Positions 61,801 to 62,132 of a stretch of DNA of 64,000 nucleotides are shown here, piece by piece (the first letter of the stretch is position 1; every line of letters begins with the position of its first letter). Under the pieces are notes generated by a model that saw nothing but the letters and a program-made list of their open reading frames with translations, did no database searches and had not been told where the DNA came from. Source of the stretch: Perognathus longimembris pacificus (Eukaryota > Chordata > Mammalia > Rodentia > Heteromyidae). The stretch lies in NCBI RefSeq assembly GCF_023159225.1, contig NC_063174.1:41470191-41534190 (forward strand). Direction: 5' to 3'. The position numbers and the translations under genes are program-made.

Positions 61801-62132
61801 GTCCAGACCACAGTTGTGAGTCCTGAACTGTAGCTGCTTCAAAGCACCTTCATGACACTCTCTTGAAGTCACTGTTCTGAAATCTGCAGTGAAGTCTGGC
61901 GAATTTGATCATTTAATTTCTCCAAAGATAATGAGATTGTGTTTTCCCTAAGGATATATATTTATAATTAGTCAGTGGAAACTGAATCCATTCCCAGTTT
62001 TAATGCTTTTCCAATTCAAAAGTGTATGCATGTATGTGTCTCTTTCTAACCCTTCGAGCTTCTCTCTGTGTACAATTTAGGGTTACATTCCGAAAAGCAA
62101 ATGGGAGATGGACACATCTGAGGCAAAGCTAG
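426..62132 (+). CDS. YLPM1: YLPM1 coding sequence, 5' 18 exons (partial at 3' end)
   Basis: Join of 426-1292, 14364-14600, 15943-16122, 17374-18338, 36364-38472, 40847-40964, 47642-48062, 48373-48465, 48677-48869, 49256-49374, 50931-51085, 54141-54203, 54447-54566, 54796-54972, 55060-55143, 55553-55636, 58939-59019, 62081-62132. The joined frame is open for 2,039 codons plus one base and matches the human YLPM1/ZAP3 protein in order as I recall it. Order of domains: P/Q-rich N-terminus with YLP-type repeats, coiled-coil-like Q/E region, PPPVMPP repeats, RG/RE/DR-rich middle, polyproline, then a P-loop kinase-like domain. Known of the family: a nuclear protein that binds protein phosphatase 1 and RNA-associated partners, described as a putative nucleoside kinase and linked to TERT promoter repression. 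Intron phases in order are 0,0,0,2,2,0,1,1,2,1,0,0,0,0,0,0,0,1. The C-terminus lies beyond the window. Confidence 0.96.
1695..1830 (+). mobile_element. ID-like monomer with CA tail (old)
   Basis: ggaggcatggctcaagcaga start; ends in a TG/CA repeat at 1793-1828. Confidence 0.45.
2199..2300 (+). mobile_element. B1 (7SL-derived) SINE
   Basis: agctgggcatggtggtgcat start, monomeric B1 without a Geo half. Confidence 0.7.
2512..2704 (+). mobile_element. IDL-Geo SINE
   Basis: Left ID-like half, middle cacatatacag, right Geo half ending in an A-rich tail. Flanked by a perfect 14-bp duplication aagaacggtaacaa at 2498-2511 and 2705-2718. Confidence 0.85.
3760..3870 (+). mobile_element. B1-like SINE (old)
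   Basis: Diverged 7SL-type text ending in an A-rich tail. A fainter partial copy lies at 5030-5128. Confidence 0.45.
3955..4145 (-). mobile_element. IDL-Geo SINE
   Basis: Near full length; runs directly into the TTCC microsatellite that follows it. Confidence 0.8.
4181..4265. repeat. TTCC microsatellite
   Basis: About 21 uninterrupted tetranucleotide units directly after an IDL-Geo. Confidence 0.95.
4555..4778 (-). mobile_element. B1-like/Geo composite SINE (old)
   Basis: Diverged; keeps the linker gctggttaatt and the terminal 7SL-like gattgcaggtgtgagcca. Confidence 0.55.
4820..4902 (+). mobile_element. ID-like monomer
   Basis: tagctcaagtggtagaatac A box and gagttcaaatcc B box. Confidence 0.6.
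5135..5411 (+). mobile_element. B1-like/Geo composite SINE with CA tail
   Basis: Complete left, linker and Geo parts (to about 5365), followed by a CA-rich microsatellite grown in the tail. Confidence 0.75.
5892..6286 (+). mobile_element. Solo LTR, ERV1 (gammaretrovirus-like) type
   Basis: About 395 bp. It begins tgttgtc and ends cataaca, an imperfect terminal inverted pair with TG...CA ends. Order of signals fits an LTR: CCAAT at 6048-6052, TATA-like tttataag at 6117-6124, AATAAA at 6206-6211, then a U5-like tail with a repeated ggtggtcttct. No gag, pol or env sequence and no second LTR are present, so it is a solo LTR with no coding capacity. Flanks do not show a clear target duplication, so the exact ends may be off by a few bases. 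It lies in the same direction as YLPM1. Confidence 0.72.
6711..6903 (-). mobile_element. IDL-Geo SINE
   Basis: Full-length but diverged copy in intron 1. Confidence 0.8.
6965..7190 (-). mobile_element. B1-like/Geo composite SINE
   Basis: Complete order Geo, linker, 7SL-like half, with a deletion in the Geo half. Confidence 0.72.
7265..7445 (-). mobile_element. B1-like/Geo composite SINE, internally deleted
   Basis: The linker is missing; Geo text passes straight into the 7SL-like half near 7362. Confidence 0.65.
7455..8030 (-). mobile_element. L1 3' end, minus strand, split by a SINE
   Basis: Matches the L1-type 3' region repeated at 24085, 25615, 28856 and 46672 (signature around ttacagtttcata and caagttgttcagtt). 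A composite SINE at 7550-7792 interrupts it. Confidence 0.6.
7550..7792 (-). mobile_element. B1-like/Geo composite SINE inside L1
   Basis: Complete copy that splits an L1 3' end. Confidence 0.75.
8390..9130 (+). repeat. Purine-rich block, likely old interspersed repeat
   Basis: A GA-rich 740-bp block with phrases such as gaaaggtcaagcaagataag (about 8890) and caactctttcaagaagtttg (about 9045). I recall similar text dispersed in mammalian genomes but cannot name the family. No open frame on the + strand. Confidence 0.35.
9636..9868 (+). mobile_element. B1-like/Geo composite SINE
   Basis: Almost complete, with caacaacaac-type tail. Confidence 0.75.
10365..10462 (-). mobile_element. Geo half of composite SINE plus TG repeat
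   Basis: Only the Geo part is clear; a TG microsatellite follows at 10468-10502, then another SINE remnant to about 10580. Confidence 0.5.
10647..10880 (+). mobile_element. B1-like/Geo composite SINE
   Basis: Complete but diverged; A-rich tail at 10863. Confidence 0.7.
11262..11486 (-). mobile_element. B1-like/Geo composite SINE
   Basis: Complete except for a shortened linker; abuts a minus-strand B1 at 11490. Confidence 0.72.
11490..11608 (-). mobile_element. B1 SINE
   Basis: ttcttgagacaggctgtcac head and cctgcctcagcctcctgag core. Confidence 0.72.
11758..12117 (+). other. Unassigned 119-codon open frame in intron 1
   Basis: ATG at 11758, stop at 12115-12117. The translation (starts MFFKVVTNTELVNMEPLFLG) is not a protein I recognise, lacks low-complexity bias and overlaps no identified SINE or L1. 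There is no evident promoter or splice context. It may be a remnant of an old transposon, since homologous-sounding text continues past the stop to about 12235. A functional gene is unlikely. Confidence 0.25.
12394..12617 (-). mobile_element. IDL-Geo SINE
   Basis: Full length with a long T/TTTA head; ctgtttttgt occurs on both sides as a probable target duplication. Confidence 0.85.
12695..12905 (-). mobile_element. IDL-Geo SINE
   Basis: Full length, 18-T head, very similar to the copy 80 bp upstream. Confidence 0.85.
12950..13032 (-). mobile_element. ID-like monomer
   Basis: gggattgaactcagggcccc to gccatgcccctagtcc. Confidence 0.62.
13126..13210 (+). mobile_element. ID-like monomer
   Basis: tggggctggagatgtggttc start, B box gaattcaaaccc, A/C-rich tail. 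Confidence 0.6.
13213..13400 (+). mobile_element. B1-like/tRNA composite SINE (old)
   Basis: 7SL-like text followed by a tRNA-like half with a diverged linker; follows an ID-like monomer at 13126-13210. Confidence 0.5.
13568..13778 (-). mobile_element. B1-like/Geo composite SINE
   Basis: Complete with part of the Geo half lost. Confidence 0.7.
14046..14245 (-). mobile_element. B1-like/Geo composite SINE with TG/CA head
   Basis: Ends about 120 bp before exon 2. The TG/CA-rich tract 13981-14044 precedes it. Confidence 0.68.
14364..14600 (+). CDS. YLPM1: YLPM1 exon 2
   Basis: Encodes residues 290-368 (79 codons, phase 0 at both ends), beginning EQQQYWYRQHLLSLQQR and ending EEPQ. The first part continues the glutamine-rich helical region. 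The second part is acidic and proline-rich (PPLPPPKEEAPPPLPPEE). Acceptor ttgtag at 14358-14363; donor gtaatt. Matches the human protein in order with few differences. No fold or catalytic motif is visible. Confidence 0.96.
14678..14940 (+). mobile_element. B1-like/Geo composite SINE (reference copy)
   Basis: One of the clearest copies: 7SL-like left end gctgggcactggtggctcac, linker with cttatcttcaataaactact, then the Geo half from ccagaagtggcgctgtggct. Confidence 0.82.
15083..15300 (+). mobile_element. MIR
   Basis: Contains the MIR core order: gcagtagttaagac, then ttcagtttcctcataa, then the 3' gattaaatatga-like part (here cattaaatatga). Confidence 0.6.
15573..15810 (+). mobile_element. B1-like/Geo composite SINE with TG/CA tail
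   Basis: Linker largely deleted; microsatellite tail at 15756-15810. Confidence 0.62.
15943..16122 (+). CDS. YLPM1: YLPM1 exon 3
   Basis: Encodes residues 369-428 (60 codons, phase 0 both ends): SEDPEEDARLKQLQAAAAHW through QQPPHIQ. It is a glutamine/alanine-rich helix, likely coiled coil, with heptad-like leucines (LQQILQQYQQ). Acceptor ctttag. The donor is GC rather than GT: CAG followed by gcaagt at 16123. Frame and match to the human protein (HIQ joining TMSVD) require this site. The next GT, four bases downstream, would shift frame. Confidence 0.95.
16407..16622 (-). mobile_element. IDL-Geo SINE
   Basis: Full length with a small internal duplication near 16495. Flanked by gaagcagggatttt at about 16393 and 16623. 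Confidence 0.85.
16661..16900 (+). mobile_element. B1-like/Geo composite SINE
   Basis: Complete copy, 40 bp after the IDL-Geo at 16407. Confidence 0.78.
17374..18338 (+). CDS. YLPM1: YLPM1 exon 4
   Basis: Encodes residues 429-749 plus two bases of residue 750. It opens with an aromatic, Q/E-rich helical segment (residues about 435-500; HYEMQQQQFQHLYQEWEREF), probably coiled coil. A long degenerate proline repeat follows at about residues 515-650, made of PPPVMPPSL/PPPVLPP-type units with interspersed LSSAGPP blocks. The tail (650-749) is S/P-rich and disordered in appearance. Phase 0 at the start and 2 at the end; acceptor tttgtag, donor gtaagt. The repeat invites length variation between species; no enzyme motif is visible. 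Confidence 0.96.
18600..18785 (+). mobile_element. B1-like/tRNA composite SINE (old)
   Basis: Diverged left half and a tRNA-like right half; the linker does not match the young copies. Confidence 0.45.
18893..19002 (-). mobile_element. B1 SINE
   Basis: Core tcctgcctcagcctcttgag and end gggattgcaggtatgtgtca. Confidence 0.65.
19195..19440 (-). mobile_element. B1-like/Geo composite SINE with internal C-rich expansion
   Basis: A CCCCCA repeat at 19236-19261 replaces the usual gcttctttttgctc segment. Confidence 0.7.
19236..19261. repeat. CCCCCA minisatellite in a SINE
   Basis: Four to five CCCCCA units; the minus strand has consecutive runs of five G. Confidence 0.85.
19472..19600 (+). mobile_element. 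B1 SINE
   Basis: agctgggcatggtagtgtat to an AAACA tail. Confidence 0.7.
19970..20240 (-). mobile_element. B1-like/Geo composite SINE split by an ID element
   Basis: Geo half at 19970-20045 and linker half from about 20144; a plus-strand ID element fills the gap. Confidence 0.65.
20046..20143 (+). mobile_element. ID element nested in a composite SINE
   Basis: Starts ttggggatttagctctag and has a B box gagttcggtcc plus A-rich tail. It interrupts gctct...agagctctacc of the host SINE. Confidence 0.65.
20690..20803 (-). mobile_element. ID-like remnant
   Basis: Only the terminal gccattttgctagcccttt resembles ID. Confidence 0.35.
21845..22075 (-). mobile_element. B1-like/Geo composite SINE
   Basis: Complete, moderately diverged, after a T/ATTT-rich head. 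Confidence 0.72.
22176..22300 (+). mobile_element. Composite SINE, left part only
   Basis: 7SL-like half ending in a shortened tail; no Geo half. Confidence 0.6.
22325..22560 (+). mobile_element. B1-like/Geo composite SINE
   Basis: Complete; the second of three copies in series. Confidence 0.7.
22628..22865 (+). mobile_element. B1-like/Geo composite SINE
   Basis: Complete; the third of the series, with an A/C-rich tail. Confidence 0.7.
23066..23155 (-). mobile_element. B1-like fragment
   Basis: Core tcctcctgcctcagcctccc only. Confidence 0.5.
23508..23720 (+). mobile_element. IDL-Geo SINE (young)
   Basis: Close to the apparent consensus with an intact A tail. Duplication aaagaaaaccgg at 23496-23507 and 23721-23732. 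Confidence 0.88.
23745..23860 (+). mobile_element. ID-like monomer
   Basis: ggagacatggctcagttggt A box region; a short duplicated aagtacta near 23808. Confidence 0.5.
24085..24700 (-). mobile_element. L1 3' end, minus strand
   Basis: T-rich start, then the lineage L1 3' segment (gtacagagaggttacag at about 24112), continuing with the longest copy of this 3'UTR in the window. The sequence to about 24880 may belong to it. Confidence 0.6.
24893..25085 (+). mobile_element. B1-like/Geo composite SINE, 3' part duplicated
   Basis: Left, linker and part of the Geo half. The end of the element and its CA repeat are included in the 119-bp tandem duplication that follows. Confidence 0.65.
25022..25259. 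repeat. 119-bp tandem duplication (2 copies) containing CA repeats
   Basis: Unit 1 is 25022-25140 and unit 2 is 25141-25259. They differ at one base by eye (gcggac versus gcagac) and their CA arrays have the same length. Confidence 0.9.
25285..25405 (-). mobile_element. Geo half of composite SINE
   Basis: Geo text and the start of the linker (tttctgaatagctta); the 7SL-like half is missing. Confidence 0.6.
25410..26510 (-). mobile_element. Old L1 fragments, minus strand, with younger insertions
   Basis: Segments 25410-25610, 25745-26005 and 26320-26510 read as antisense L1 3'UTR/ORF2-end text (for example the stretch around agtagttgttccaatttata). A lineage L1 3' piece at 25615-25743 and a composite SINE at 26065-26293 lie within. 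Confidence 0.5.
26065..26293 (-). mobile_element. B1-like/Geo composite SINE inside old L1
   Basis: Complete with a partly deleted Geo half. Confidence 0.68.
26540..26765 (-). mobile_element. B1-like/Geo composite SINE
   Basis: Complete, diverged. Confidence 0.68.
26873..27105 (+). mobile_element. B1-like/Geo composite SINE
   Basis: Complete; ends caagccccaggaccagcac. Confidence 0.75.
27167..27365 (-). mobile_element. IDL-Geo SINE
   Basis: Full length; duplication ggattggggatttt at about 27153 and 27367. Confidence 0.85.
27568..27821 (-). mobile_element. B1-like/Geo composite SINE
   Basis: Complete with a small expansion in the linker (gttttcagttttttg). Confidence 0.72.
27822..28026 (-). 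mobile_element. IDL-Geo SINE
   Basis: Full length, abutting a composite SINE upstream. Confidence 0.82.
28051..28235 (-). mobile_element. IDL-Geo SINE, internally deleted
   Basis: Lacks about 20 bp at the junction of the two halves. Duplication ctacttttattc at 28039-28050 and 28236-28247. Confidence 0.82.
28270..28316. repeat. AT and TTTA microsatellite
   Basis: AT dinucleotides grade into TTTA units before an IDL-Geo. Confidence 0.9.
28317..28506 (-). mobile_element. IDL-Geo SINE
   Basis: Diverged copy after an AT/TTTA microsatellite that probably grew from its tail. Confidence 0.75.
28856..29250 (-). mobile_element. L1 3' end, minus strand
   Basis: Poly-T start followed by the same 3' segment as at 24085 (gtacagaggggttacag). 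Contains a poly-C run at 28986-28999. Confidence 0.6.
29672..29785 (+). mobile_element. Free-standing Geo monomer
   Basis: Begins near aggaaatggtgctgtggct and ends gttcaagtcccatgaccaac with an A-rich tail; no ID or 7SL half precedes it. Confidence 0.55.
30231..30318. repeat. 44-bp tandem duplication
   Basis: Copies at 30231-30274 and 30275-30318, identical by eye, in unique intron sequence. Confidence 0.9.
30733..30921 (-). mobile_element. IDL-Geo SINE, truncated at the outer end of the ID half
   Basis: Ends within gaggcaagcattc without the usual cccagccc terminus. Confidence 0.78.
31316..31518 (+). mobile_element. IDL-Geo SINE (young)
   Basis: Near consensus; duplication gttatttac on both sides. 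Confidence 0.85.
31540..31750 (-). mobile_element. L1-like 3' segment, second subtype, minus strand
   Basis: T-rich start then a C/T-rich 3'UTR-like segment; resembles the segment at 57425-57580 rather than the main subtype. Family name uncertain. Confidence 0.4.
31826..32045 (-). mobile_element. B1-like/Geo composite SINE with TG head
   Basis: Preceded by a TG repeat at 31782-31825; complete order. Confidence 0.7.
32167..32300 (+). mobile_element. IDL-Geo SINE, 3' truncated
   Basis: The first of two head-to-tail copies; its Geo half stops at gccttgagca where the next copy begins. Confidence 0.75.
32301..32512 (+). mobile_element. IDL-Geo SINE (young)
   Basis: Near consensus with a 20-A tail. 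Together with the copy before it, it splits an older minus-strand composite SINE (32075-32166 and 32513-32608). Confidence 0.82.
32633..32688. repeat. TGCG then TG microsatellite
   Basis: About ten TGCG units followed by TG units; unusual for its dense CpG inside an intron. Confidence 0.93.
33065..33283 (-). mobile_element. B1-like/Geo composite SINE inside L1
   Basis: Complete, diverged. Confidence 0.65.
33320..33522 (-). mobile_element. IDL-Geo SINE inside L1
   Basis: Inserted into the L1 ORF2 fragment; ttttactttctt flanks both sides. Confidence 0.85.
33971..34168 (-). mobile_element. IDL-Geo SINE
   Basis: Full length; atgttattt occurs at both flanks. Confidence 0.82.
34790..35010 (-). 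mobile_element. B1-like/Geo composite SINE (old)
   Basis: Linker ttgctggttaattggaaacg and 7SL-like end are clear; the Geo half is diverged. Confidence 0.6.
35000..35240 (-). mobile_element. Two B1-like remnants (old)
   Basis: Roughly 35015-35120 and 35135-35236, each with a weak 7SL-like end. Confidence 0.4.
35682..35716. repeat. AT-rich microsatellite
   Basis: Mixed AT and ATAC units. Confidence 0.85.
36364..38472 (+). CDS. YLPM1: YLPM1 exon 5 (giant internal exon)
   Basis: Spans 2,109 nt, from the last base of codon 750 to the first two of codon 1453. Start: RG/RP-rich (RFDGPRRFEDL; repeated GPRPKGPRFEG), residues about 750-800. Middle: S/Q-rich and disordered. Residues about 1049-1150 are degenerate tandem GSRERGPPRR-type units, rich in SR and RE dipeptides and resembling splicing-factor low-complexity domains. 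Residues about 1200-1302 are DR/ER-rich (DRDLDRDVDR). Residues about 1315-1329 read SLPPLPPLPPLPPL. The end is a helical segment with IILKAAQELKMLR. Both flanking introns are phase 2, so skipping removes 703 codons in frame. Acceptor cttgtag, donor gtaagt. No catalytic motif. Confidence 0.97.
39058..39205 (-). mobile_element. MIR
   Basis: Antisense MIR text: actaagtgctctgtacagta, then actcatctaatccttaaacc. Confidence 0.6.
39505..39700 (-). mobile_element. MIR
   Basis: Antisense MIR text: tgtgctgggcactttgctaa through agtagcagacccagaatttt and gtctggctctaaag. Confidence 0.68.
40847..40964 (+). CDS. YLPM1: YLPM1 exon 6
   Basis: Completes R1453 and encodes residues 1454-1492 (EQKEQLQKMKDFGSELHLAD through RPGMYP), continuing the helix begun at the end of exon 5. 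Starts in phase 2, ends in phase 0. Acceptor tttacag. The donor CCG|gtatgg is weaker than most in the gene. One residue appears to be missing relative to the human SSRPGMYP region as I recall it. Confidence 0.93.
42252..42375. repeat. TTCC then CCCT microsatellite
   Basis: About ten TTCC units followed by about sixteen CCCT units, an all-pyrimidine tract of more than 110 bp. Confidence 0.95.
42376..42595 (-). mobile_element. B1-like/Geo composite SINE
   Basis: Directly follows the pyrimidine microsatellite at 42252-42375. Confidence 0.7.
43348..43580 (+). mobile_element. B1-like/Geo composite SINE
   Basis: Diverged in the Geo half; abuts an IDL-Geo. Confidence 0.62.
43587..43786 (+). mobile_element. 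IDL-Geo SINE
   Basis: Slightly diverged; duplication aaaaaatcctgta at both ends. The first younger-type SINE pair after the sparse zone begins here and at 43348. Confidence 0.82.
43860..43972 (-). mobile_element. B1 SINE
   Basis: Core ttctgccttagcctctctga and end gggattatagacttatacca. Confidence 0.62.
44112..44316 (-). mobile_element. IDL-Geo SINE inside old L1M
   Basis: Full length; flanks atttgtaatttc and atttataatttc are near matches. Confidence 0.82.
44340..44590 (+). mobile_element. B1-like/Geo composite SINE, 5' truncated
   Basis: Starts within the 7SL-like half; AAAG-type tail 44571-44597. Confidence 0.72.
44604..44840 (+). mobile_element. B1-like/Geo composite SINE
   Basis: Complete, close to the reference copy at 14678. 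Confidence 0.78.
44841..45062 (+). mobile_element. B1-like/Geo composite SINE, 5' truncated
   Basis: Starts at taattctagatactcaggag; complete from there to the A tail. Confidence 0.68.
45505..45725 (-). mobile_element. B1-like/Geo composite SINE
   Basis: Complete, diverged; a poly-C run lies just upstream at 45465-45478. Confidence 0.68.
45941..46143 (-). mobile_element. IDL-Geo SINE
   Basis: Diverged copy headed by a CTTT/T run from about 45915. Confidence 0.78.
46144..46455 (-). mobile_element. Old L1 3'UTR, minus strand
   Basis: Antisense L1 3' text including ttattgctgaataatatcca at about 46217. Adjacent to, and possibly continuous with, the L1 pieces on the other side of the IDL-Geo at 46471. 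Confidence 0.55.
46471..46671 (+). mobile_element. IDL-Geo SINE
   Basis: Full length between two L1 pieces, with aaaaaattttaa-like flanks. Confidence 0.8.
46938..47137 (-). mobile_element. IDL-Geo SINE inside L1
   Basis: Full length; separates two adjoining parts of an L1 ORF2 end. Confidence 0.82.
47365..47495 (-). mobile_element. B1-like/Geo composite SINE, internally deleted
   Basis: Geo start and 7SL-like end joined without the linker. Confidence 0.55.
47642..48062 (+). CDS. YLPM1: YLPM1 exon 7
   Basis: Encodes residues 1493-1632 plus one base of 1633. Proline-rich throughout (PPGSYRPPLPMGKPPGS). A near-pure proline run with one leucine lies at about residues 1531-1545, coded by mixed CCT/CCC/CCG/CCA. 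An acidic WDEDSFYGLWDTNDEQ segment follows, then a second P/M-rich stretch ending DYGHGR. The WDEDSFYGLWDTN block is the least repetitive part and may be a short linear binding motif (inference). Acceptor ctctag, donor gtgagt, phase 1. Confidence 0.95.
48063..48372 (+). other. YLPM1: Intron 7 (310 bp)
   Basis: GT-AG, phase 1. Nearly half is a minus-strand B1 element (about 48145-48295); the remainder shows nothing recognisable. Confidence 0.9.
48145..48295 (-). mobile_element. B1 SINE in intron 7
   Basis: aaggtctcactattgtagcc head, an internal partial duplication of the tgtagcc segment, and end gattatagtcatgtgctacc. Confidence 0.7.
48373..48465 (+). CDS. YLPM1: YLPM1 exon 8
   Basis: Completes D1633 and encodes residues 1634-1663 plus one base: MSTNKVEQIPYGERITLRPD and PLPERSNFET. 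Phase 1 at both ends, 93 nt, so it could be skipped in frame. Acceptor ttatcag, donor gtagga. Mixed-composition sequence matching the human protein closely. Confidence 0.94.
48677..48869 (+). CDS. YLPM1: YLPM1 exon 9
   Basis: Completes E1664 and encodes residues 1665-1727 plus two bases. Arginine/aspartate alternating sequence (DRYDRDRDREPYFDRQ; RDRDRDRIIDYERDRFDRER), the RD-type repeat common in nuclear RNA-binding and splicing proteins. Acceptor ttcatag, donor gtaggc (weak at +5/+6). Confidence 0.95.
48870..49255 (+). other. YLPM1: Intron 9 (386 bp)
   Basis: GT-AG, phase 2. AT-rich sequence without recognised repeats. Intron 8 (48466-48676, 211 bp, phase 1) is similar. Confidence 0.9.
49256..49374 (+). 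CDS. YLPM1: YLPM1 exon 10
   Basis: Completes R1728 and encodes residues 1729-1767 plus one base: TQSYRDKKDHSSSRRGGFDR to YEGPSMFGG. Basic, serine-rich, disordered in appearance. Acceptor tcttctag, donor gtagaa. Phase 2 in, phase 1 out. Confidence 0.94.
49752..49910 (+). mobile_element. B1-like/Geo composite SINE, internally deleted
   Basis: Left half intact (gctactggtagctgaagcct), most of the linker and Geo A box lost. A weaker copy lies at 49525-49610. Confidence 0.55.
49925..50375. mobile_element. Three ID-like monomers
   Basis: Plus-strand copy at 49925-50005, minus-strand copies at 50125-50210 and 50290-50375. Confidence 0.45.
50931..51085 (+). CDS. YLPM1: YLPM1 exon 11
   Basis: Completes G1768 and encodes residues 1769-1819: ERRTYPEERMPLPAPSLSHQ, then PPPAPRVEKKPESKNVDDIL, then KPPGRESRPER. 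The proline-rich scaffold ends here and the folded domain begins in the next exon. Acceptor attctag, donor gtaagt, phase 1 in, phase 0 out. Confidence 0.95.
52110..52345 (-). mobile_element. B1-like/Geo composite SINE
   Basis: Complete, moderately diverged. Confidence 0.7.
52592..52722. repeat. Pyrimidine-rich imperfect repeat
   Basis: CCCTTCCTTT and TTCCCCTC units, almost pure C/T on the + strand. Confidence 0.9.
52878..53303 (-). mobile_element. IDL-Geo SINE (outer, interrupted)
   Basis: Parts 52878-52946 and 53151-53303 form one copy. Its own duplication agctgtggatctttc lies at 52863-52877 and 53304-53318. A younger copy sits inside. Confidence 0.85.
52947..53150 (-). mobile_element. IDL-Geo SINE (inner, younger)
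   Basis: Inserted into the Geo half of the outer copy; duplication ctggcttcctttt at 52934-52946 and 53151-53163. Confidence 0.87.
53475..54080 (-). mobile_element. L1 ORF2 fragment, minus strand, adjoining exon 12
   Basis: Antisense ORF2 text (gatagaattcagtgataaag near 53490; aaattgtccatttcatccaa near 53742). An ID-like monomer (53615-53697) and a short SINE remnant (53884-53932) interrupt it. Confidence 0.6.
53615..53697 (-). mobile_element. ID-like monomer inside L1
   Basis: ggtactggggattgaaccta to tctatatcccagccct. Confidence 0.6.
54141..54203 (+). CDS. YLPM1: YLPM1 exon 12 (Walker A exon)
   Basis: Encodes residues 1820-1840 (IVVIMRGLPGSGKTHVAKLI plus R). A hydrophobic beta strand runs into the P-loop GLPGSGKT at 1826-1833, with K1832 and T1833 as the predicted phosphate- and magnesium-binding residues. 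This is the start of the P-loop kinase-like domain that led to the suggestion that ZAP3 is a nucleoside or polynucleotide kinase. Only 63 nt, phase 0 at both ends; skipping would delete the P-loop in frame. Acceptor tatttcag, donor gtgagt. Confidence 0.97.
54447..54566 (+). CDS. YLPM1: YLPM1 exon 13
   Basis: Encodes residues 1841-1880 (40 codons, phase 0 both ends): DKEVEFGGPAPRVLSLDDYF, then a lysine/glutamate-rich loop ending KKVKKK. The VLSLDDYF segment at 1853-1860 resembles the substrate-binding aspartate motif after the P-loop in nucleoside kinase-like proteins (inference from family pattern). The KKVKKK stretch could act as a basic nuclear-localisation patch. Acceptor tcttag, donor gtatgg. 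Confidence 0.96.
54796..54972 (+). CDS. YLPM1: YLPM1 exon 14
   Basis: Encodes residues 1881-1939 (59 codons, phase 0 both ends), from VMEYEYEAEMEETYRTSMFK to AAKTKGFE. The hydrophobic strand FFPFIILD ends in D1917, the likely Walker B-type acidic residue, followed by AINDRVRHF. Acceptor atcttag, donor gtacag. Confidence 0.96.
55060..55143 (+). CDS. YLPM1: YLPM1 exon 15
   Basis: Encodes residues 1940-1967 (28 codons, phase 0): VYLAEMSADNQTCGKRNIHG then RKLKEINK. A short strand is followed by C-x-K-R-N-x-H-x-R-K, a basic cluster that in P-loop kinases of this kind would sit in the lid region (inference). Preceded by the shortest intron in the window (intron 14, 54973-55059, 87 bp). Acceptor gcttag, donor gtgatt. 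Confidence 0.96.
55144..55552 (+). other. YLPM1: Intron 15 (409 bp)
   Basis: GT-AG, phase 0. Contains a local imperfect duplication around 55312-55372 (tattatatatattgttg-type units) and no recognised transposon. Confidence 0.88.
55553..55636 (+). CDS. YLPM1: YLPM1 exon 16
   Basis: Encodes residues 1968-1995 (28 codons, phase 0): MADHWETAPRHMMRLDIRSL then LQDAAIEE. It completes the kinase-like domain with a helix. Acceptor cacaacag, donor gtgagt. Confidence 0.96.
55737..55830 (+). mobile_element. ID element, near-canonical, young
   Basis: Monomer with A box tagctcagtggcaaagcg and B box gggttcgatcc, close to a tRNA-Ala-derived ID/BC1 sequence, with an A-rich tail. Perfect 14-bp duplication aaatcatatgaaca at 55722-55735 and 55831-55844. 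Confidence 0.88.
55985..57370 (-). mobile_element. L1 3' end plus ORF2 fragments, minus strand
   Basis: Begins with 3'UTR text, passes through the conserved ORF2-end region (near 56560 tacccaagaatggtattgct; near 56655 cattcccaccaacagagtaa) and jumps near 57200 to a more internal ORF2 region, which implies an internal deletion. The frame is broken throughout. Confidence 0.75.
57425..57950 (-). mobile_element. L1-like 3' segment, second subtype, split by IDL-Geo
   Basis: The C/T-rich segment 57440-57580 continues after the SINE at 57791-57930. Similar in character to 31540-31750; family uncertain. Confidence 0.35.
57581..57790 (-). mobile_element. IDL-Geo SINE (young)
   Basis: Near consensus, long T head; duplication ttgccctatttt at 57569-57580 and 57791-57802. 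Confidence 0.87.
58255..58312 (-). mobile_element. B1 fragment
   Basis: cttcctgcctccgcctcctg core only. Confidence 0.5.
58590..58870 (+). mobile_element. B1-like/Geo composite SINE with TG tail
   Basis: Complete to 58822, then a TG repeat of about 24 units (58823-58870) that ends about 70 bp before exon 17. Confidence 0.75.
58939..59019 (+). CDS. YLPM1: YLPM1 exon 17
   Basis: Encodes residues 1996-2022 (27 codons, phase 0): VEMEDFDANIEEQKEEKKDA then EEEENEL, a strongly acidic charged helix. Acceptor ggttgtag, only about 70 bp after a TG microsatellite; donor gtagga. Confidence 0.95.
59020..62080 (+). other. YLPM1: Intron 17 (3.1 kb)
   Basis: GT-AG, phase 0. AT-rich and free of recognisable SINE, L1 or microsatellite, unlike the introns before it. 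No open frame or exon-like segment could be supported. Confidence 0.88.
62081..62132 (+). CDS. YLPM1: YLPM1 exon 18 (last coding exon in window)
   Basis: Encodes residues 2023-2039 (GYIPKSKWEMDTSEAKL) plus one base of the next codon; phase 0 in, phase 1 out. Acceptor caatttag, donor gtgggt. In human YLPM1 the next residues, as recalled, form a basic stretch and an RVxF-type PP1 docking motif in exons beyond this window. Confidence 0.94.
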
